A stretch of DNA of 64,000 nucleotides from Pseudomonas fluorescens (GCF_002022275.1 NZ_MSDF01000011.1:1-64000), one strand, 5' to 3'. Shown: positions 48,553 through 56,907, counted from the first letter of the stretch. The notes: generated by a model not told the origin, from the letters alone. Numbers and translations: made by a program.

Positions 48553-49659
48553 ATGTCCGAAGACAACATCCTCACGCCCGGCGGCTGGATTCGCGGCCGC
48601 CTGGTGCACGAGCACGGCAAGGTGACCGCCATCGAAGGCGTGCCTTGCGACCCGGCTGACAACGATTTGCCCTACCTGCTGCCCGGCTTTATCGACCTGC
48701 ACGTGCACGGCGGTGGCGGCAAAGACATCATGGAAGGCGTCAGCGCATTCGAGACCATCACCCGCACCCACGTGCGTTTTGGTACGACTTCGCTGCTGGC
48801 CACCACCATGACTGCACCGGTGGACGAAATCTCCAGCGTGCTCGGCCAGCTCGGCACCTTCTGTGAGAGGCGCCCTACAGGCAGCGCGCGTGTTCTCGGC
48901 GTGCACCTGGAAGGCCCCTACATCAATCCGGGAAAACTCGGCGCCCAACCCAACTTCGCTCACACCGCGTTGATGGAAGAAGTGGAAGCCTACCTGCGCC
49001 TGGCGCCGATCCGCGTGATCACCATCGCGCCGGAAATCGCCGGCCACGACGGCCTGATCCGCGCCCTCAGCGCACGCGGCATACGCATGCAGATCGGCCA
49101 CACCCTGGGCAGCTATGAAGAAGGCGTCGCCGCCCTCGCCGCCGGCGCCACCAGTTTCACCCATTTGTATAACGCCATGAGCCCGCTGCATCACCGCGAG
49201 CCAGGCATCGTCGGCGCCGCCCTGGCCCACGCCAAATACGCCGAATTGATTCCGGATTTGCTGCACGTGCACCCCGGCGCCATGCGCGTGGCCCTGCGCG
49301 CGATCCCCTGCCTGTACTGCGTCACCGATTCCACCGCCGCCGCCGGTATGCCCGACGGCGAATACAAGCTGGGCAGCCACACCGTGACCAAGTGCCTGGG
49401 CGGCGTGCGCCTGGCCGACGGCACCCTCGCCGGCAGCACCCTGACCATGGATCAGGCACTGCGCAACCTGGTGAAAATCGGCCTGCCGATCAGCGAAGCC
49501 TCACAACGCCTGTCGCAATTTCCTGCGGACTACCTGGGCCTGGAAGAACGCGGCCGCCTGCAACCCGGCAGCTTTGCCGACTGCGTGCGCCTGGACCGCT
49601 CCCTGACACTCACCGACGTAATGGTCGAAGGAGAAACCATTGACTTCAAAAATGCTTGA
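48553..49659 (+). CDS. nagA: N-acetylglucosamine-6-phosphate deacetylase
   Basis: A 368-residue amidohydrolase that removes acetate from GlcNAc-6-P. Seen are LPGFIDLHVHGGGGKDIME (metal-site HxH), the ligand glutamate in GVHLEGPYINP, histidines in IGHTLGSYEEG and THLYNAMSPLHHREPG, and the catalytic aspartate in CVTDSTAAAGM. The ATG at 48553, near the 5' start of the fold, is preferred to an extension overlapping nagR. The end overlaps the next gene by 20 bp. It also serves peptidoglycan recycling. Confidence 0.95.
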   Translation: MSEDNILTPGGWIRGRLVHEHGKVTAIEGVPCDPADNDLPYLLPGFIDLHVHGGGGKDIMEGVSAFETITRTHVRFGTTSLLATTMTAPVDEISSVLGQLGTFCERRPTGSARVLGVHLEGPYINPGKLGAQPNFAHTALMEEVEAYLRLAPIRVITIAPEIAGHDGLIRALSARGIRMQIGHTLGSYEEGVAALAAGATSFTHLYNAMSPLHHREPGIVGAALAHAKYAELIPDLLHVHPGAMRVALRAIPCLYCVTDSTAAAGMPDGEYKLGSHTVTKCLGGVRLADGTLAGSTLTMDQALRNLVKIGLPISEASQRLSQFPADYLGLEERGRLQPGSFADCVRLDRSLTLTDVMVEGETIDFKNA

Positions 49660-50662
49660 AGAGGCCCTGGCCTCCTCGGACGCCGTCGCGGCGCAACTGC
49701 AACGCCTCAGCCCGATGCTGGAAGAAGTCGCCGGCCGCCTGCGCCGTCAGCCACCGCAAGTGGCAATGACCATCGCCCGTGGCAGCTCGGACCACGCCGC
49801 CAGTTACTTCGCCTACATCGCTATGCAGCACGTGGGCATTCCGGTGGCGTCGCTGCCGATGTCGGTGGTGACCTTGTTGCAGGCGCCGCTGAAAGTCAGC
49901 GGTCAGGTGGCGTTCGGTTTCTCGCAGTCGGGGCAAAGCCCGGATCTGGTCAACAGCCTGCGCCTGCTGCGCAAACGCGGCGCCCTGAGCATTTCGCTGG
50001 TCAACGCCGAAGACTCGCCGCTGGAAGCCGCCTGTGAATTCCACGTGCCACTGTGCGCCGGACCGGAACTCAGCGTTGCCGCGACCAAAAGTTTTATCGC
50101 CACCCTCAGCGCCAGCGCGCAGTTGATCGGCCACTGGAACCAGGACCTGTTGCTGCTGCAAGCCTGCCAGGCGTTGCCCGAAGGTTTGCGTGAAGCGGCC
50201 AGGCAGGATTGGACCCCCGCCATCAATGCCCTGCGCGACAGCGAGCGCCTGATCGTAATCGGCCGGGGCGCCGGTTTTGCCATCGCCCAGGAAGCCGCGC
50301 TCAAGCTCAAGGAAACCTCGGCGATCCAGGCCGAAGCCTTCAGCAGCGCCGAAGTGCGCCACGGGCCGATGGCCTTGATCGACGAAAACTACCCGTTGCT
50401 GGTGTTTGCCCCACGCGGCGCCGAGCAGGCTGGCCTGTTGAGCCTGGCGGCCGACATGCGCCAACGCGGTGCCCGCGTGTTGCTGGCCGCGCCGGACGAT
50501 GTGGCCGAGCGCGACCTGACCCTGAGCCGCGCCGAGCACCCAAGCCTGGACCCGATCCTGGCGATTCAAAGCTTTTACGTCATGGCTGCAGGCCTGGCGG
50601 TTGCCCGGGGCATGGACCCGGACCAACCGCGCCACCTGAGCAAAGTTACCCGCACTCACTGA
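49640..50662 (+). CDS. SIS-domain glucosamine-6-phosphate deaminase/isomerase (NagB-II type)
   Basis: A 340-residue protein with two SIS domains (about 25-170 and 200-330), like the isomerase half of GlmS without the glutaminase part: ARGSSDHAASYFAYIA, FGFSQSGQSPDLVNSLRLL, SVAATKSFIATLSA, KETSAIQAEAFSSAEVRHGP. In pseudomonad nag operons it stands in for NagB and turns glucosamine-6-P into fructose-6-P. The start is probably the TTG at 49640: AAGGAG (49628-49633) lies 6 nt upstream, whereas the ATG at 49652 is 18 nt away. It overlaps nagA by 20 bp. Confidence 0.88.
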   Translation: MTSKMLEEALASSDAVAAQLQRLSPMLEEVAGRLRRQPPQVAMTIARGSSDHAASYFAYIAMQHVGIPVASLPMSVVTLLQAPLKVSGQVAFGFSQSGQSPDLVNSLRLLRKRGALSISLVNAEDSPLEAACEFHVPLCAGPELSVAATKSFIATLSASAQLIGHWNQDLLLLQACQALPEGLREAARQDWTPAINALRDSERLIVIGRGAGFAIAQEAALKLKETSAIQAEAFSSAEVRHGPMALIDENYPLLVFAPRGAEQAGLLSLAADMRQRGARVLLAAPDDVAERDLTLSRAEHPSLDPILAIQSFYVMAAGLAVARGMDPDQPRHLSKVTRTH

Positions 50663-50676
50663 GTCGCGTTTTCCTG

Positions 50677-53202
50677 ATGAGTACCGTGCCCATGTCTTAC
50701 AACAATAATGAATTGACCCTAAGCGCCCCCCTCAGTGGCCCGGTGCTGACCCTGGGCAACGTTCCCGACGAAGTGTTCGCCAGCGGCGCGATGGGTGACG
50801 GCATTGCCATCGACCCCTTGAACGACTGCCTGCACGCACCGTGCGACGGGGTGATCATCCATGTCGCGCGCACCGGGCATGCACTGACGATTCGTGCCGA
50901 GAATGGCGCCGAAGTGCTGATGCATGTGGGCATCGACACCGTCGAGCTGAATGGCGAGGGCTTCGCGTTACTGGTGAAGGAAGGCGCGCGGGTCAGCCAG
51001 GGCCAGGCGCTGGTGCAGTTTGATCTGGACCGCATCGCGCGCCAGTGCAAAAGCCTGATCAGCCTGATCATCCTGACCAATGGCGAAGGCTTTGAACTGC
51101 GGCCGATTGCCGGGAACAACGTCAAGCTCGGCGAACCGTTGTTGCAGATTGTGGCGCGTTCAACCTCCGCCACTCAGGCGCCTGTGGATAACTCGGCCGC
51201 TGAAGTACGCGCCAGCGTGCGCATCACTCACCGTGGCGGTTTGCATGCGCGCCCCGCTGCATTGATCCGCAAGACGGCGCAGGGTTTCAGCAGCCAGGCC
51301 CATCTGCATTTCGCCGGGAAGTCGGCCGCGTGCGACAGCCTGATTGGCTTGATGGGGCTGGGGATTGGCGAAGGCGATGAGGTGCGTGTGAGCTGTCGCG
51401 GCAAAGACGCCGAGGCTGCGTTGCAGGCGTTGGTTGCCGCGTTGTCCGTAGCCGTTAAAGAAGAACATCACGCACCGGTTGCCGTCGCTGTGCGCCGGGC
51501 GAACACCGAAGCCGGTGTGCTGCAAGGTGTGTGCGCCGCACCCGGACTGGTGTGCGGGCCGTTGTTTCGTCTGACCGGCATTGAATTACCGGAAGACACC
51601 CGCAACCACTCCGCCGACGAACAACTGCAACATCTGGACACGGCCCTTGAGCAAGTGCGCGGCGAAATTCGCAACACCCTGACCCACGCCCGCCAGCGCA
51701 AAAACGTCGAGGAAGAAGAGATCTTCGCGGCGCACCTCGCCTTGCTGGAAGACCCGGCCCTGCTGGACGCGGCCACCGGCGCCATCGAACAGGGCAGCGC
51801 CGCTACCCATGCCTGGCGCGATGCAATTCAGGCGCAGTGCGCGGTGTTGCTGGCCTTGGGCAAGCCGCTGTTTGCCGAGCGTTCCAATGACCTGCGCGAC
51901 CTGCAACAGCGTGTGTTGCGCGCGCTGCTGGGTGAGGCCTGGCACTTCGAATTGCCTGCGGGCGCGATCGTCAGCGCCCATGAATTGACCCCCTCGGACC
52001 TGCTGCAACTGAGTGCACAAGACGCTGCCGGTATCTGCATGGCCGAAGGTGGCGCGACGTCCCACGTGGCTATTCTGGCGCGCGGTAAAGGCTTGCCCTG
52101 CATCGTCGCGTTGGGCAGCGACGTACTCGACGTGCCGCAAGGCCAGCGCGTGGTACTCGACGCCGCCAACGGTCGCCTGGAACTGGCACCCAGCGACGCG
52201 CGCCACGCCGAAGTGCACCAGATTCGCGACGCGCAAAAGCTGCGCCGCCAGCAGCAACAGGCCCAAGCCCGGCAGCCCGCGCGCACCACCGATGGCGTGA
52301 CTATCGAAGTTGCCGCCAACGTTGCCTCCAGCGCCGAGGCTCAAGTGGCGTTTGAAAACGGCGCGGACGGCGTTGGCCTGCTGCGCACCGAATTTCTCTT
52401 CGTCGACCGCCGCACCGCGCCGGACGAGCAGGAACAACGCCACGCCTATCAAGCCGTGCTCGATGCCATGGGCGACAAGTCGGTGATCATCCGCACCATC
52501 GACGTAGGCGGTGACAAACAGCTCGACTACCTGCCACTGCCGGTTGAAGCCAACCCAGTGTTGGGCCTGCGCGGCATTCGTCTGGCCCAGGTGCGCCCTG
52601 ACGTGCTCGACCAGCAACTGCGCGCGCTGCTGCAAGTGTGCCCGCTGGAGCGTTGCCGCATCCTGCTGCCGATGGTCAGCGAAGTGGATGAGCTGCTGCA
52701 GATTCGCCAACGCCTGGATGAATTGTGCGTGGAGCTGGAACTGACCCAACGCCCCGAACTGGGCGTGATGATCGAAGTGCCCGCCGCCGCGTTGATGGCC
52801 GAGCAACTTGCGCTGTATGCAGACTTTTTGTCGATCGGCACCAACGACCTGTCGCAGTACACCCTGGCCATGGACCGCGACCACGCCGGCCTCGCCGCGC
52901 GGGTCGACGCCTTGCACCCGGCGCTGCTGCGGCTGATCGCCCAAACCTGTGCCGGCGCGGCGAAACACGGTCGTTGGGTCGGCGTGTGCGGCGCCCTCGC
53001 TTCCGACCCGCTGGCCACGCCCGTTCTGGTGGGCCTGGGGGTCAGCGAGCTGTCGGTGAGCCCGCCGCAAATCGGAGAAATCAAGGACCGCGTCCGCCAT
53101 CTGGACGCGGCGCAATGCCGGCAAATCAGCCAAGGCCTGCTCGACCTGAGCAGCGCCAAAGCCGTTCGCCAAGCCTGTCAACACCACTGGCCGCTGAGCT
53201 GA
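50677..53202 (+). CDS. nagF: Fused PTS protein EIIA-HPr-EI of the GlcNAc system
   Basis: An 841-residue protein joining three PTS parts. EIIA(Glc-type) covers about 20-165 with the active histidine H83 in VLMHVGIDTVEL. HPr covers about 180-265 with H190 in GLHARPAALIRK. Enzyme I covers about 280-840 with H463 in GGATSHVAILARGKGLPC and the PEP site VMIEVPAAALMAEQ and IGTNDLSQYTLAMDRDH. It passes phosphate from PEP to the EIIB domain of the next gene's product. A second ATG at 50692 is a possible start; neither has a clear ribosome site. It lies 14 bp after the SIS gene. Confidence 0.93.
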   Translation: MSTVPMSYNNNELTLSAPLSGPVLTLGNVPDEVFASGAMGDGIAIDPLNDCLHAPCDGVIIHVARTGHALTIRAENGAEVLMHVGIDTVELNGEGFALLVKEGARVSQGQALVQFDLDRIARQCKSLISLIILTNGEGFELRPIAGNNVKLGEPLLQIVARSTSATQAPVDNSAAEVRASVRITHRGGLHARPAALIRKTAQGFSSQAHLHFAGKSAACDSLIGLMGLGIGEGDEVRVSCRGKDAEAALQALVAALSVAVKEEHHAPVAVAVRRANTEAGVLQGVCAAPGLVCGPLFRLTGIELPEDTRNHSADEQLQHLDTALEQVRGEIRNTLTHARQRKNVEEEEIFAAHLALLEDPALLDAATGAIEQGSAATHAWRDAIQAQCAVLLALGKPLFAERSNDLRDLQQRVLRALLGEAWHFELPAGAIVSAHELTPSDLLQLSAQDAAGICMAEGGATSHVAILARGKGLPCIVALGSDVLDVPQGQRVVLDAANGRLELAPSDARHAEVHQIRDAQKLRRQQQQAQARQPARTTDGVTIEVAANVASSAEAQVAFENGADGVGLLRTEFLFVDRRTAPDEQEQRHAYQAVLDAMGDKSVIIRTIDVGGDKQLDYLPLPVEANPVLGLRGIRLAQVRPDVLDQQLRALLQVCPLERCRILLPMVSEVDELLQIRQRLDELCVELELTQRPELGVMIEVPAAALMAEQLALYADFLSIGTNDLSQYTLAMDRDHAGLAARVDALHPALLRLIAQTCAGAAKHGRWVGVCGALASDPLATPVLVGLGVSELSVSPPQIGEIKDRVRHLDAAQCRQISQGLLDLSSAKAVRQACQHHWPLS

Positions 53203-53227
53203 CAACAACAAGAAAAGGAGACTCGCC

Positions 53228-54934
53228 ATGTACCAACATTTCATCGAAGGCCTGCAACGCCTGGGCCGTGCACTCATGCTGCCGATCGCGATTCTGCCGA
53301 TCGCCGGCCTCTTGCTGCGCCTGGGCGACACCGACCTTTTGAACATCGCCGTGATGCACGACGCGGGGCAGGCGATCTTCGCCAACCTCGCACTGATCTT
53401 CGCCATCGGTATTGCCGTGGGTTTCGCCCGCGACAATAACGGCACGGCGGGCCTGGCAGGCGCCATCGGTTATTTGGTGATGATCTCCACGCTCAAGGTG
53501 ATGGACTCCACCATCAACATGGGCATGCTTGCCGGTATCGCCAGTGGGTTGATGGCGGGCGGGCTGTATAACCGCTTCAAGGACATCAAGCTGCCGGAGT
53601 ATCTCGCGTTCTTTGGCGGGCGACGGTTTGTGCCGATTGTCACCGGGTTCAGCGCGGTCGGATTGGGCGTGATCTTCGGCCTGATCTGGCCGCCGATCCA
53701 GCACGGCATCAACAGTTTCGGCGTGTTGCTGATGGAAAGCGGCAGCTTCGGCGCGTTCGTGTTCGGCGTGTTCAACCGCCTGCTGATCGTCACCGGCTTG
53801 CACCATATCCTCAACAACATGGCGTGGTTTGTGTTCGGCAGCTTTACCGATCCGGTGACTGGCGCGGTGGTAACCGGCGACCTGACCCGTTACTTCGCCG
53901 GTGACCCGAAAGGCGGCCAGTTCATGACCGGCATGTTCCCGGTGATGCTCTTTGGCCTGCCCGCAGCATGCCTGGCAATGTACCGCAATGCGCTGCCGGA
54001 ACGCCGCAAGGTGATGGGCGGGATTTTCCTGTCGATGGCACTGACCTCTTTCTTGACTGGGGTGACGGAGCCGATTGAATTTGCATTCATGTTTCTTGCG
54101 CCGTTCCTGTACCTGATTCACGCCGTGCTGACGGGCCTGTCGATGGCGGTCACCAACCTGCTGAACATCCACCTGGGCTTTACCTTCTCCGGCGGGTTTA
54201 TCGACATGGTGCTGGGTTGGGGCAAGTCCACTAATGGCTGGCTGGTGTTCCCGGTCGGGCTGGCGTACGCGTTGATTTACTACAGCGTGTTCAACTACTG
54301 CATTCGCCGCTTCAACCTGAAAACGCCGGGGCGTGAAGATATTCAGGTGGTGCAGGCTGAGGCGATGACCGATAACCAGCGGGCCAGCGCGTATATCCGT
54401 GCGCTGGGTGGTGCGGCCAACTTGCTGAGTGTTGGCGCGTGCACGACGCGCCTGCGCCTGGACATGGTGGATCGCAATAAAGCCGTGGATGCCGAGCTGA
54501 AAGCGCTGGGCGCCATGGCTGTGGTTCGGCCGGGGAATGGCGGGAGTTTGCAGGTGGTGGTGGGGCCGATGGCCGACAGCATTGCGGATGAGATTCGCTT
54601 GGCCATGCCTTCGTTTGTTGCCAGTGCGCCGGTGAGCGTTGCGCCTGTGGATAAGCCGGTGGCGGTGAATGTGCAGGAGGCCGAGAAGTGGCTGAATGCC
54701 TTGGGTGGCCGTGGGAATGTGCGCCAGCTGGAAGCGGTGGCGATGACCCGGTTGCGGGTGGAGTTGGGGGATGATTCGGTGTTGTCTGAAGCTGACCTCA
54801 GTGCGCTGGGTTGCCAGGGAGTGAGCCAGTTGGATAGCGGTGTTTGGCACTTGTTGATTGGTGACAAAGCCAGCGGATTGGGTGAGGCGCTGGAGCGGTT
54901 GGTCAGTGGCCGTGAAGTAGGCGCCAGGGTGTAA
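53228..54934 (+). CDS. nagE: PTS N-acetylglucosamine transporter, EIIC-EIIB with an extra cysteine-less EIIB
   Basis: A 568-residue transporter. The EIIC domain (about 1-370) has some ten membrane segments, including VTGLHHILNNMAWF and the TEPIEFAFMFLAP motif of the Glc/GlcNAc family. EIIB follows with the phosphorylated cysteine C405 in LLSVGACTTRLRL. A second EIIB-like unit fills about 490-568; there the cysteine position is alanine (A505 in EAVAMTRLRVEL), so it cannot carry phosphate. There is no EIIA, which the upstream fused protein supplies. AAAAGGAG lies about 8 nt before the ATG. A GI-type REP doublet follows. Confidence 0.93.
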   Translation: MYQHFIEGLQRLGRALMLPIAILPIAGLLLRLGDTDLLNIAVMHDAGQAIFANLALIFAIGIAVGFARDNNGTAGLAGAIGYLVMISTLKVMDSTINMGMLAGIASGLMAGGLYNRFKDIKLPEYLAFFGGRRFVPIVTGFSAVGLGVIFGLIWPPIQHGINSFGVLLMESGSFGAFVFGVFNRLLIVTGLHHILNNMAWFVFGSFTDPVTGAVVTGDLTRYFAGDPKGGQFMTGMFPVMLFGLPAACLAMYRNALPERRKVMGGIFLSMALTSFLTGVTEPIEFAFMFLAPFLYLIHAVLTGLSMAVTNLLNIHLGFTFSGGFIDMVLGWGKSTNGWLVFPVGLAYALIYYSVFNYCIRRFNLKTPGREDIQVVQAEAMTDNQRASAYIRALGGAANLLSVGACTTRLRLDMVDRNKAVDAELKALGAMAVVRPGNGGSLQVVVGPMADSIADEIRLAMPSFVASAPVSVAPVDKPVAVNVQEAEKWLNALGGRGNVRQLEAVAMTRLRVELGDDSVLSEADLSALGCQGVSQLDSGVWHLLIGDKASGLGEALERLVSGREVGARV

Positions 54935-54959
54935 ATCATCACTGCTTGGACTGACCTCA

Positions 54960-55030
54960 TCGCAGGCAAGCCAGCTCCCACATTTTGAACTGTGAATACA
55001 TTCAAATGTGGGAGCTGGCTTGCCTGCGAT
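54960..55030. repeat. REP doublet, GI-type
   Basis: CGCAGGCAAGCCAGCTCCC and GGGAGCTGGCTTGCCTGCG, tail-out, between nagE and the DUF6124-like gene; the right end touches the stop codon of the latter. Confidence 0.92.
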
Positions 55031-55035
55031 TGGCC

Positions 55036-55314
55036 TTAACTGGCGCCTGATGATTTGAGTTCGGGCACCTCATTCAAATCCAACACTCGCTCCACCATCA
55101 ACTGGATACCTTCAAGCATCCGGTGAGCTGCCAGCGCGATATTTCGTTGGACGCCATTGACGTCAAAGGCCAGATGCCCCGTTAGAGCCAGTACTGACTC
55201 AATATCCTGAGCGGCATTGGCGAGCAGGGTTTCACTATCGAGGCTGAGCCTTACGGTGAAGAGTTGGTCAGCGGGTAGAGAATCAGATGGGGGATTTGGG
55301 CTGTCTTTGATCAT
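55036..55314 (-). CDS. Small DUF6124-like protein
   Basis: A 92-residue protein resembling the DUF6124 group of small Pseudomonas proteins: a short disordered N-terminus, then FTVRLSLDSETLLANAAQDI with LALTGHLAFDVNGVQRNIAL and a helical end with MLEGIQLMVERVLDL. No function is known. It looks cytoplasmic and all-helical, with no signal peptide or metal motif. The ATG at 55314 has AGGAGTTTTACC directly upstream, an ideal ribosome site. Its leader is highly structured and about 130 nt or longer. Confidence 0.75.
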   Translation of the reverse strand: MIKDSPNPPSDSLPADQLFTVRLSLDSETLLANAAQDIESVLALTGHLAFDVNGVQRNIALAAHRMLEGIQLMVERVLDLNEVPELKSSGAS

Positions 55315-55365
55315 GGTAAAACTCCTAACAAAAGTGGGAGCTACCGACATCACTTGCAGATGATG

Positions 55366-55445
55366 GGTGGCAGCTGTGTACGGGTCTGCAAGACCGAGTT
55401 GTTAGGAACCCCGGCAGACCCAGAGATCTCCCGCACACAGCCACC
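55366..55445 (-). promoter_or_regulatory. Nested two-stem RNA structure in the leader of the DUF6124-like gene
   Basis: The outer stem pairs GGTGG and CTGTGT (55366-55370, 55374-55379) with ACACAGCCACC (55435-55445) around a 3-nt bulge. The inner stem pairs GGGTCTGC (55382-55389) with GCAGACCC (55414-55421). It ends about 50 nt before the start codon. I know no named RNA family for it. Confidence 0.7.
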
Positions 55446-55496
55446 ATAAATCAATGATCGCTTCGTCAAAGCGGCACGATTATAGGTGCACTGTTG

Positions 55497-55568
55497 GTCA
55501 CTAACAAATTATCGGCGGGCTTGCAGTCCCGGTCGCCACATTGGCAGCGACCCGAGAAGATTAGTGAC
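55497..55568 (-). other. Second structured element upstream of the DUF6124-like gene
   Basis: GTCACTAA (55497-55504) and TTAGTGAC (55561-55568) are a perfect 8-bp inverted repeat; inside it GGTCGC (55531-55536) pairs with GCGACC (55547-55552). Confidence 0.65.
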
Positions 55569-55606
55569 GCCAGTTCCGAGGGACAACCTGAAAGACTTGT
55601 AAGAAA
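55545..55606 (-). repeat. 62-nt shared upstream element, copy A
   Basis: The end segment 55573-55606 matches copy B (56850-56883) at 31 of 34 positions (core CGAGGGACAACCTGAAAG on the plus strand), and both end in CAGCGACC at the same distance, with a less conserved middle. It lies 260 bp upstream of the DUF6124-like gene. Confidence 0.75.
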
Positions 55607-55635
55607 CCTCCGAGAGCTGAAGAAATAGCAGACAA

Positions 55636-55660
55636 CAAAAACCCGGCCTAAGCCGGGTTC
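55636..55660 (-). terminator. Terminator of the nucleotidyltransferase module
   Basis: AACCCGGC and GCCGGGTT around CTAA, followed on the minus strand by TTTTTGTTG. Confidence 0.88.
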
Positions 55661-55678
55661 TTGAATCGCTATCCGCAC

Positions 55679-56131
55679 CTAAGCAAATGCTCCACGCTGC
55701 TCAGCTTCGTAATGCCGAGTCTGAAAAGGCATCAGCGCTTGAACCTTCAAACCCAGCCCCTCACTCAGCCCCCAGGACAGCGCCAGCTCATCACGGCGAC
55801 TGCGCAGCGCAACAACGCCCTGAGGCTTCACCTCCCGTTTGGAAGCAGTCGCCGTAAACAGCTCAAGAGCGTGCAGCGCTTCCACTACCCGGTTATCTGT
55901 CACACATGAAAAACGCGTGAAGCGCTCCAGCAGATAGCCCGCGCGACGAAGCTCCAATTCACTGGAGTGAGCATCCAGAAAATTCTTCACTTCACCCACA
56001 AGATTCGCGTCCGAGTACCAAACGGCTTTCGCTGCGCTCACCAACGCATCGTCATCAGCCTGATTCAAAGGGCTTTTGACGAGCGTGTCCAAGGCGGATG
56101 ATAAGACGGGACCGTTAAAAGGCTTCGCCAT
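55679..56131 (-). CDS. Hypothetical helical protein, partner of the nucleotidyltransferase
   Basis: A 150-residue protein not recognised by family. It is predicted mostly helical and acidic, with KSPLNQADDDALVSAAKAVW, an ELRRAGYLLERFTRFS helix and a C-terminal ALRSRRDELALSWGLSEGLG. There is no signal peptide or clear DNA-binding motif. Its start lies inside the end of the nucleotidyltransferase gene (17-bp overlap), so the two are translated together. In toxin-antitoxin modules with a nucleotidyltransferase the partner gene is often a neutralising protein; that role is possible here but unproven. A terminator follows the stop. Confidence 0.7.
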   Translation of the reverse strand: MAKPFNGPVLSSALDTLVKSPLNQADDDALVSAAKAVWYSDANLVGEVKNFLDAHSSELELRRAGYLLERFTRFSCVTDNRVVEALHALELFTATASKREVKPQGVVALRSRRDELALSWGLSEGLGLKVQALMPFQTRHYEAEQRGAFA

Positions 56132-56753
56132 CTGCAGGCTCCAGATAATCGTGCAAGATATTGTTCAAAATGGATCTGGGTGGTTCTTTGTTGCCAACAT
56201 ACATATCAATCGCCTGCAACGCCAGCCGACGGAGCTCAGTGGTCAAGATGAAGCCAGCCCTCAACAACGCCATGATGTCGCTTACATCCTGATCAGTGGC
56301 TCTGCCCAATTTGGAGATTGCAATATCGATCGGCGCAGCTATATGCAGATGCAGTACGGACTCCACAGGAAACTCTTCCAAAGGAAGACTTCGCTCCCAG
56401 TAATCTTCGTGAAGTGGGCCGAAGCTGGTGTGGTATTGAAGGTCATAGTTCAACTCCATCACACGGCCGGACTGCTCATCGAAAAACTGTTCAGGGAATT
56501 CCGCCAACAGTGTCTGAAGGCGCAGCTTGTTTCGAAAACTGGCGCAGTAAATCTCCGCATCAACATCCGTGGAAATACGATGGTGCGTATATAAGTGGAC
56601 CGCACAACCACCAAAGACAATGACCTTGACCGCGCCGGGCTTCGCCCCCTCAAGCATCAACTCCACTTCGATGGATTTGAACATTGAAACCAAGGCTTGC
56701 CCGAGTGGAGTGTGGGTATTGAGGCGAGGAACGACTACATCTGGAAACTCCAT
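56115..56753 (-). CDS. Nucleotidyltransferase-fold protein (DUF6036/AbiEii-like), possible toxin of a TA pair
   Basis: A 212-residue protein. KVIVFGGCAVHLYTHHRIST followed by DVDAEI (about residues 42-68) fits the minimal nucleotidyltransferase motif GG-x-A-V-x(7)-R-x-T-x-D-x-D, with the two aspartates as metal ligands. LHIAAPIDIAISKLGRATDQ, followed by DVSDIMALL, resembles the third motif seen in AbiEii and DUF6036-type proteins (K near 145 and D-x-x-D). Such proteins include toxins that add nucleotides to tRNA. It is first in a two-gene unit with a 17-bp overlap. Base composition is more AT-rich than the neighbours, suggesting acquisition. Confidence 0.72.
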   Translation of the reverse strand: MEFPDVVVPRLNTHTPLGQALVSMFKSIEVELMLEGAKPGAVKVIVFGGCAVHLYTHHRISTDVDAEIYCASFRNKLRLQTLLAEFPEQFFDEQSGRVMELNYDLQYHTSFGPLHEDYWERSLPLEEFPVESVLHLHIAAPIDIAISKLGRATDQDVSDIMALLRAGFILTTELRRLALQAIDMYVGNKEPPRSILNNILHDYLEPADGEAF

Positions 56754-56821
56754 TATTGAATCTCAAGCCGATACGACGTTGCTGAACGGGCGTTGAATTC
56801 AAATCCCGATCACTGGTTATT

Positions 56822-56883
56822 CAGCGACCGCTGGAGGCTATTGGGGCGGGTTCCGAGGGACAACCTGAAAGGTTTGTAGGAAA
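56822..56883 (-). repeat. 62-nt shared upstream element, copy B
   Basis: Matches copy A at 55545-55606 without gaps: 31 of 34 positions in 56850-56883, and the CAGCGACC end (56822-56829) at the same spacing. It lies 69 bp upstream of the nucleotidyltransferase start, the same orientation as copy A to its gene. Confidence 0.75.
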
Positions 56884-56907
56884 GGTCTGTGGCGCCTGTC
56901 CCGACGC

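Noticed and set aside
55036..55314. DUF6124-like protein as the antitoxin of the neighbouring nucleotidyltransferase
   Set aside because: It is separated by a terminator and has its own long leader, so it is not in the same operon; the overlapping 150-residue gene is the likelier partner.
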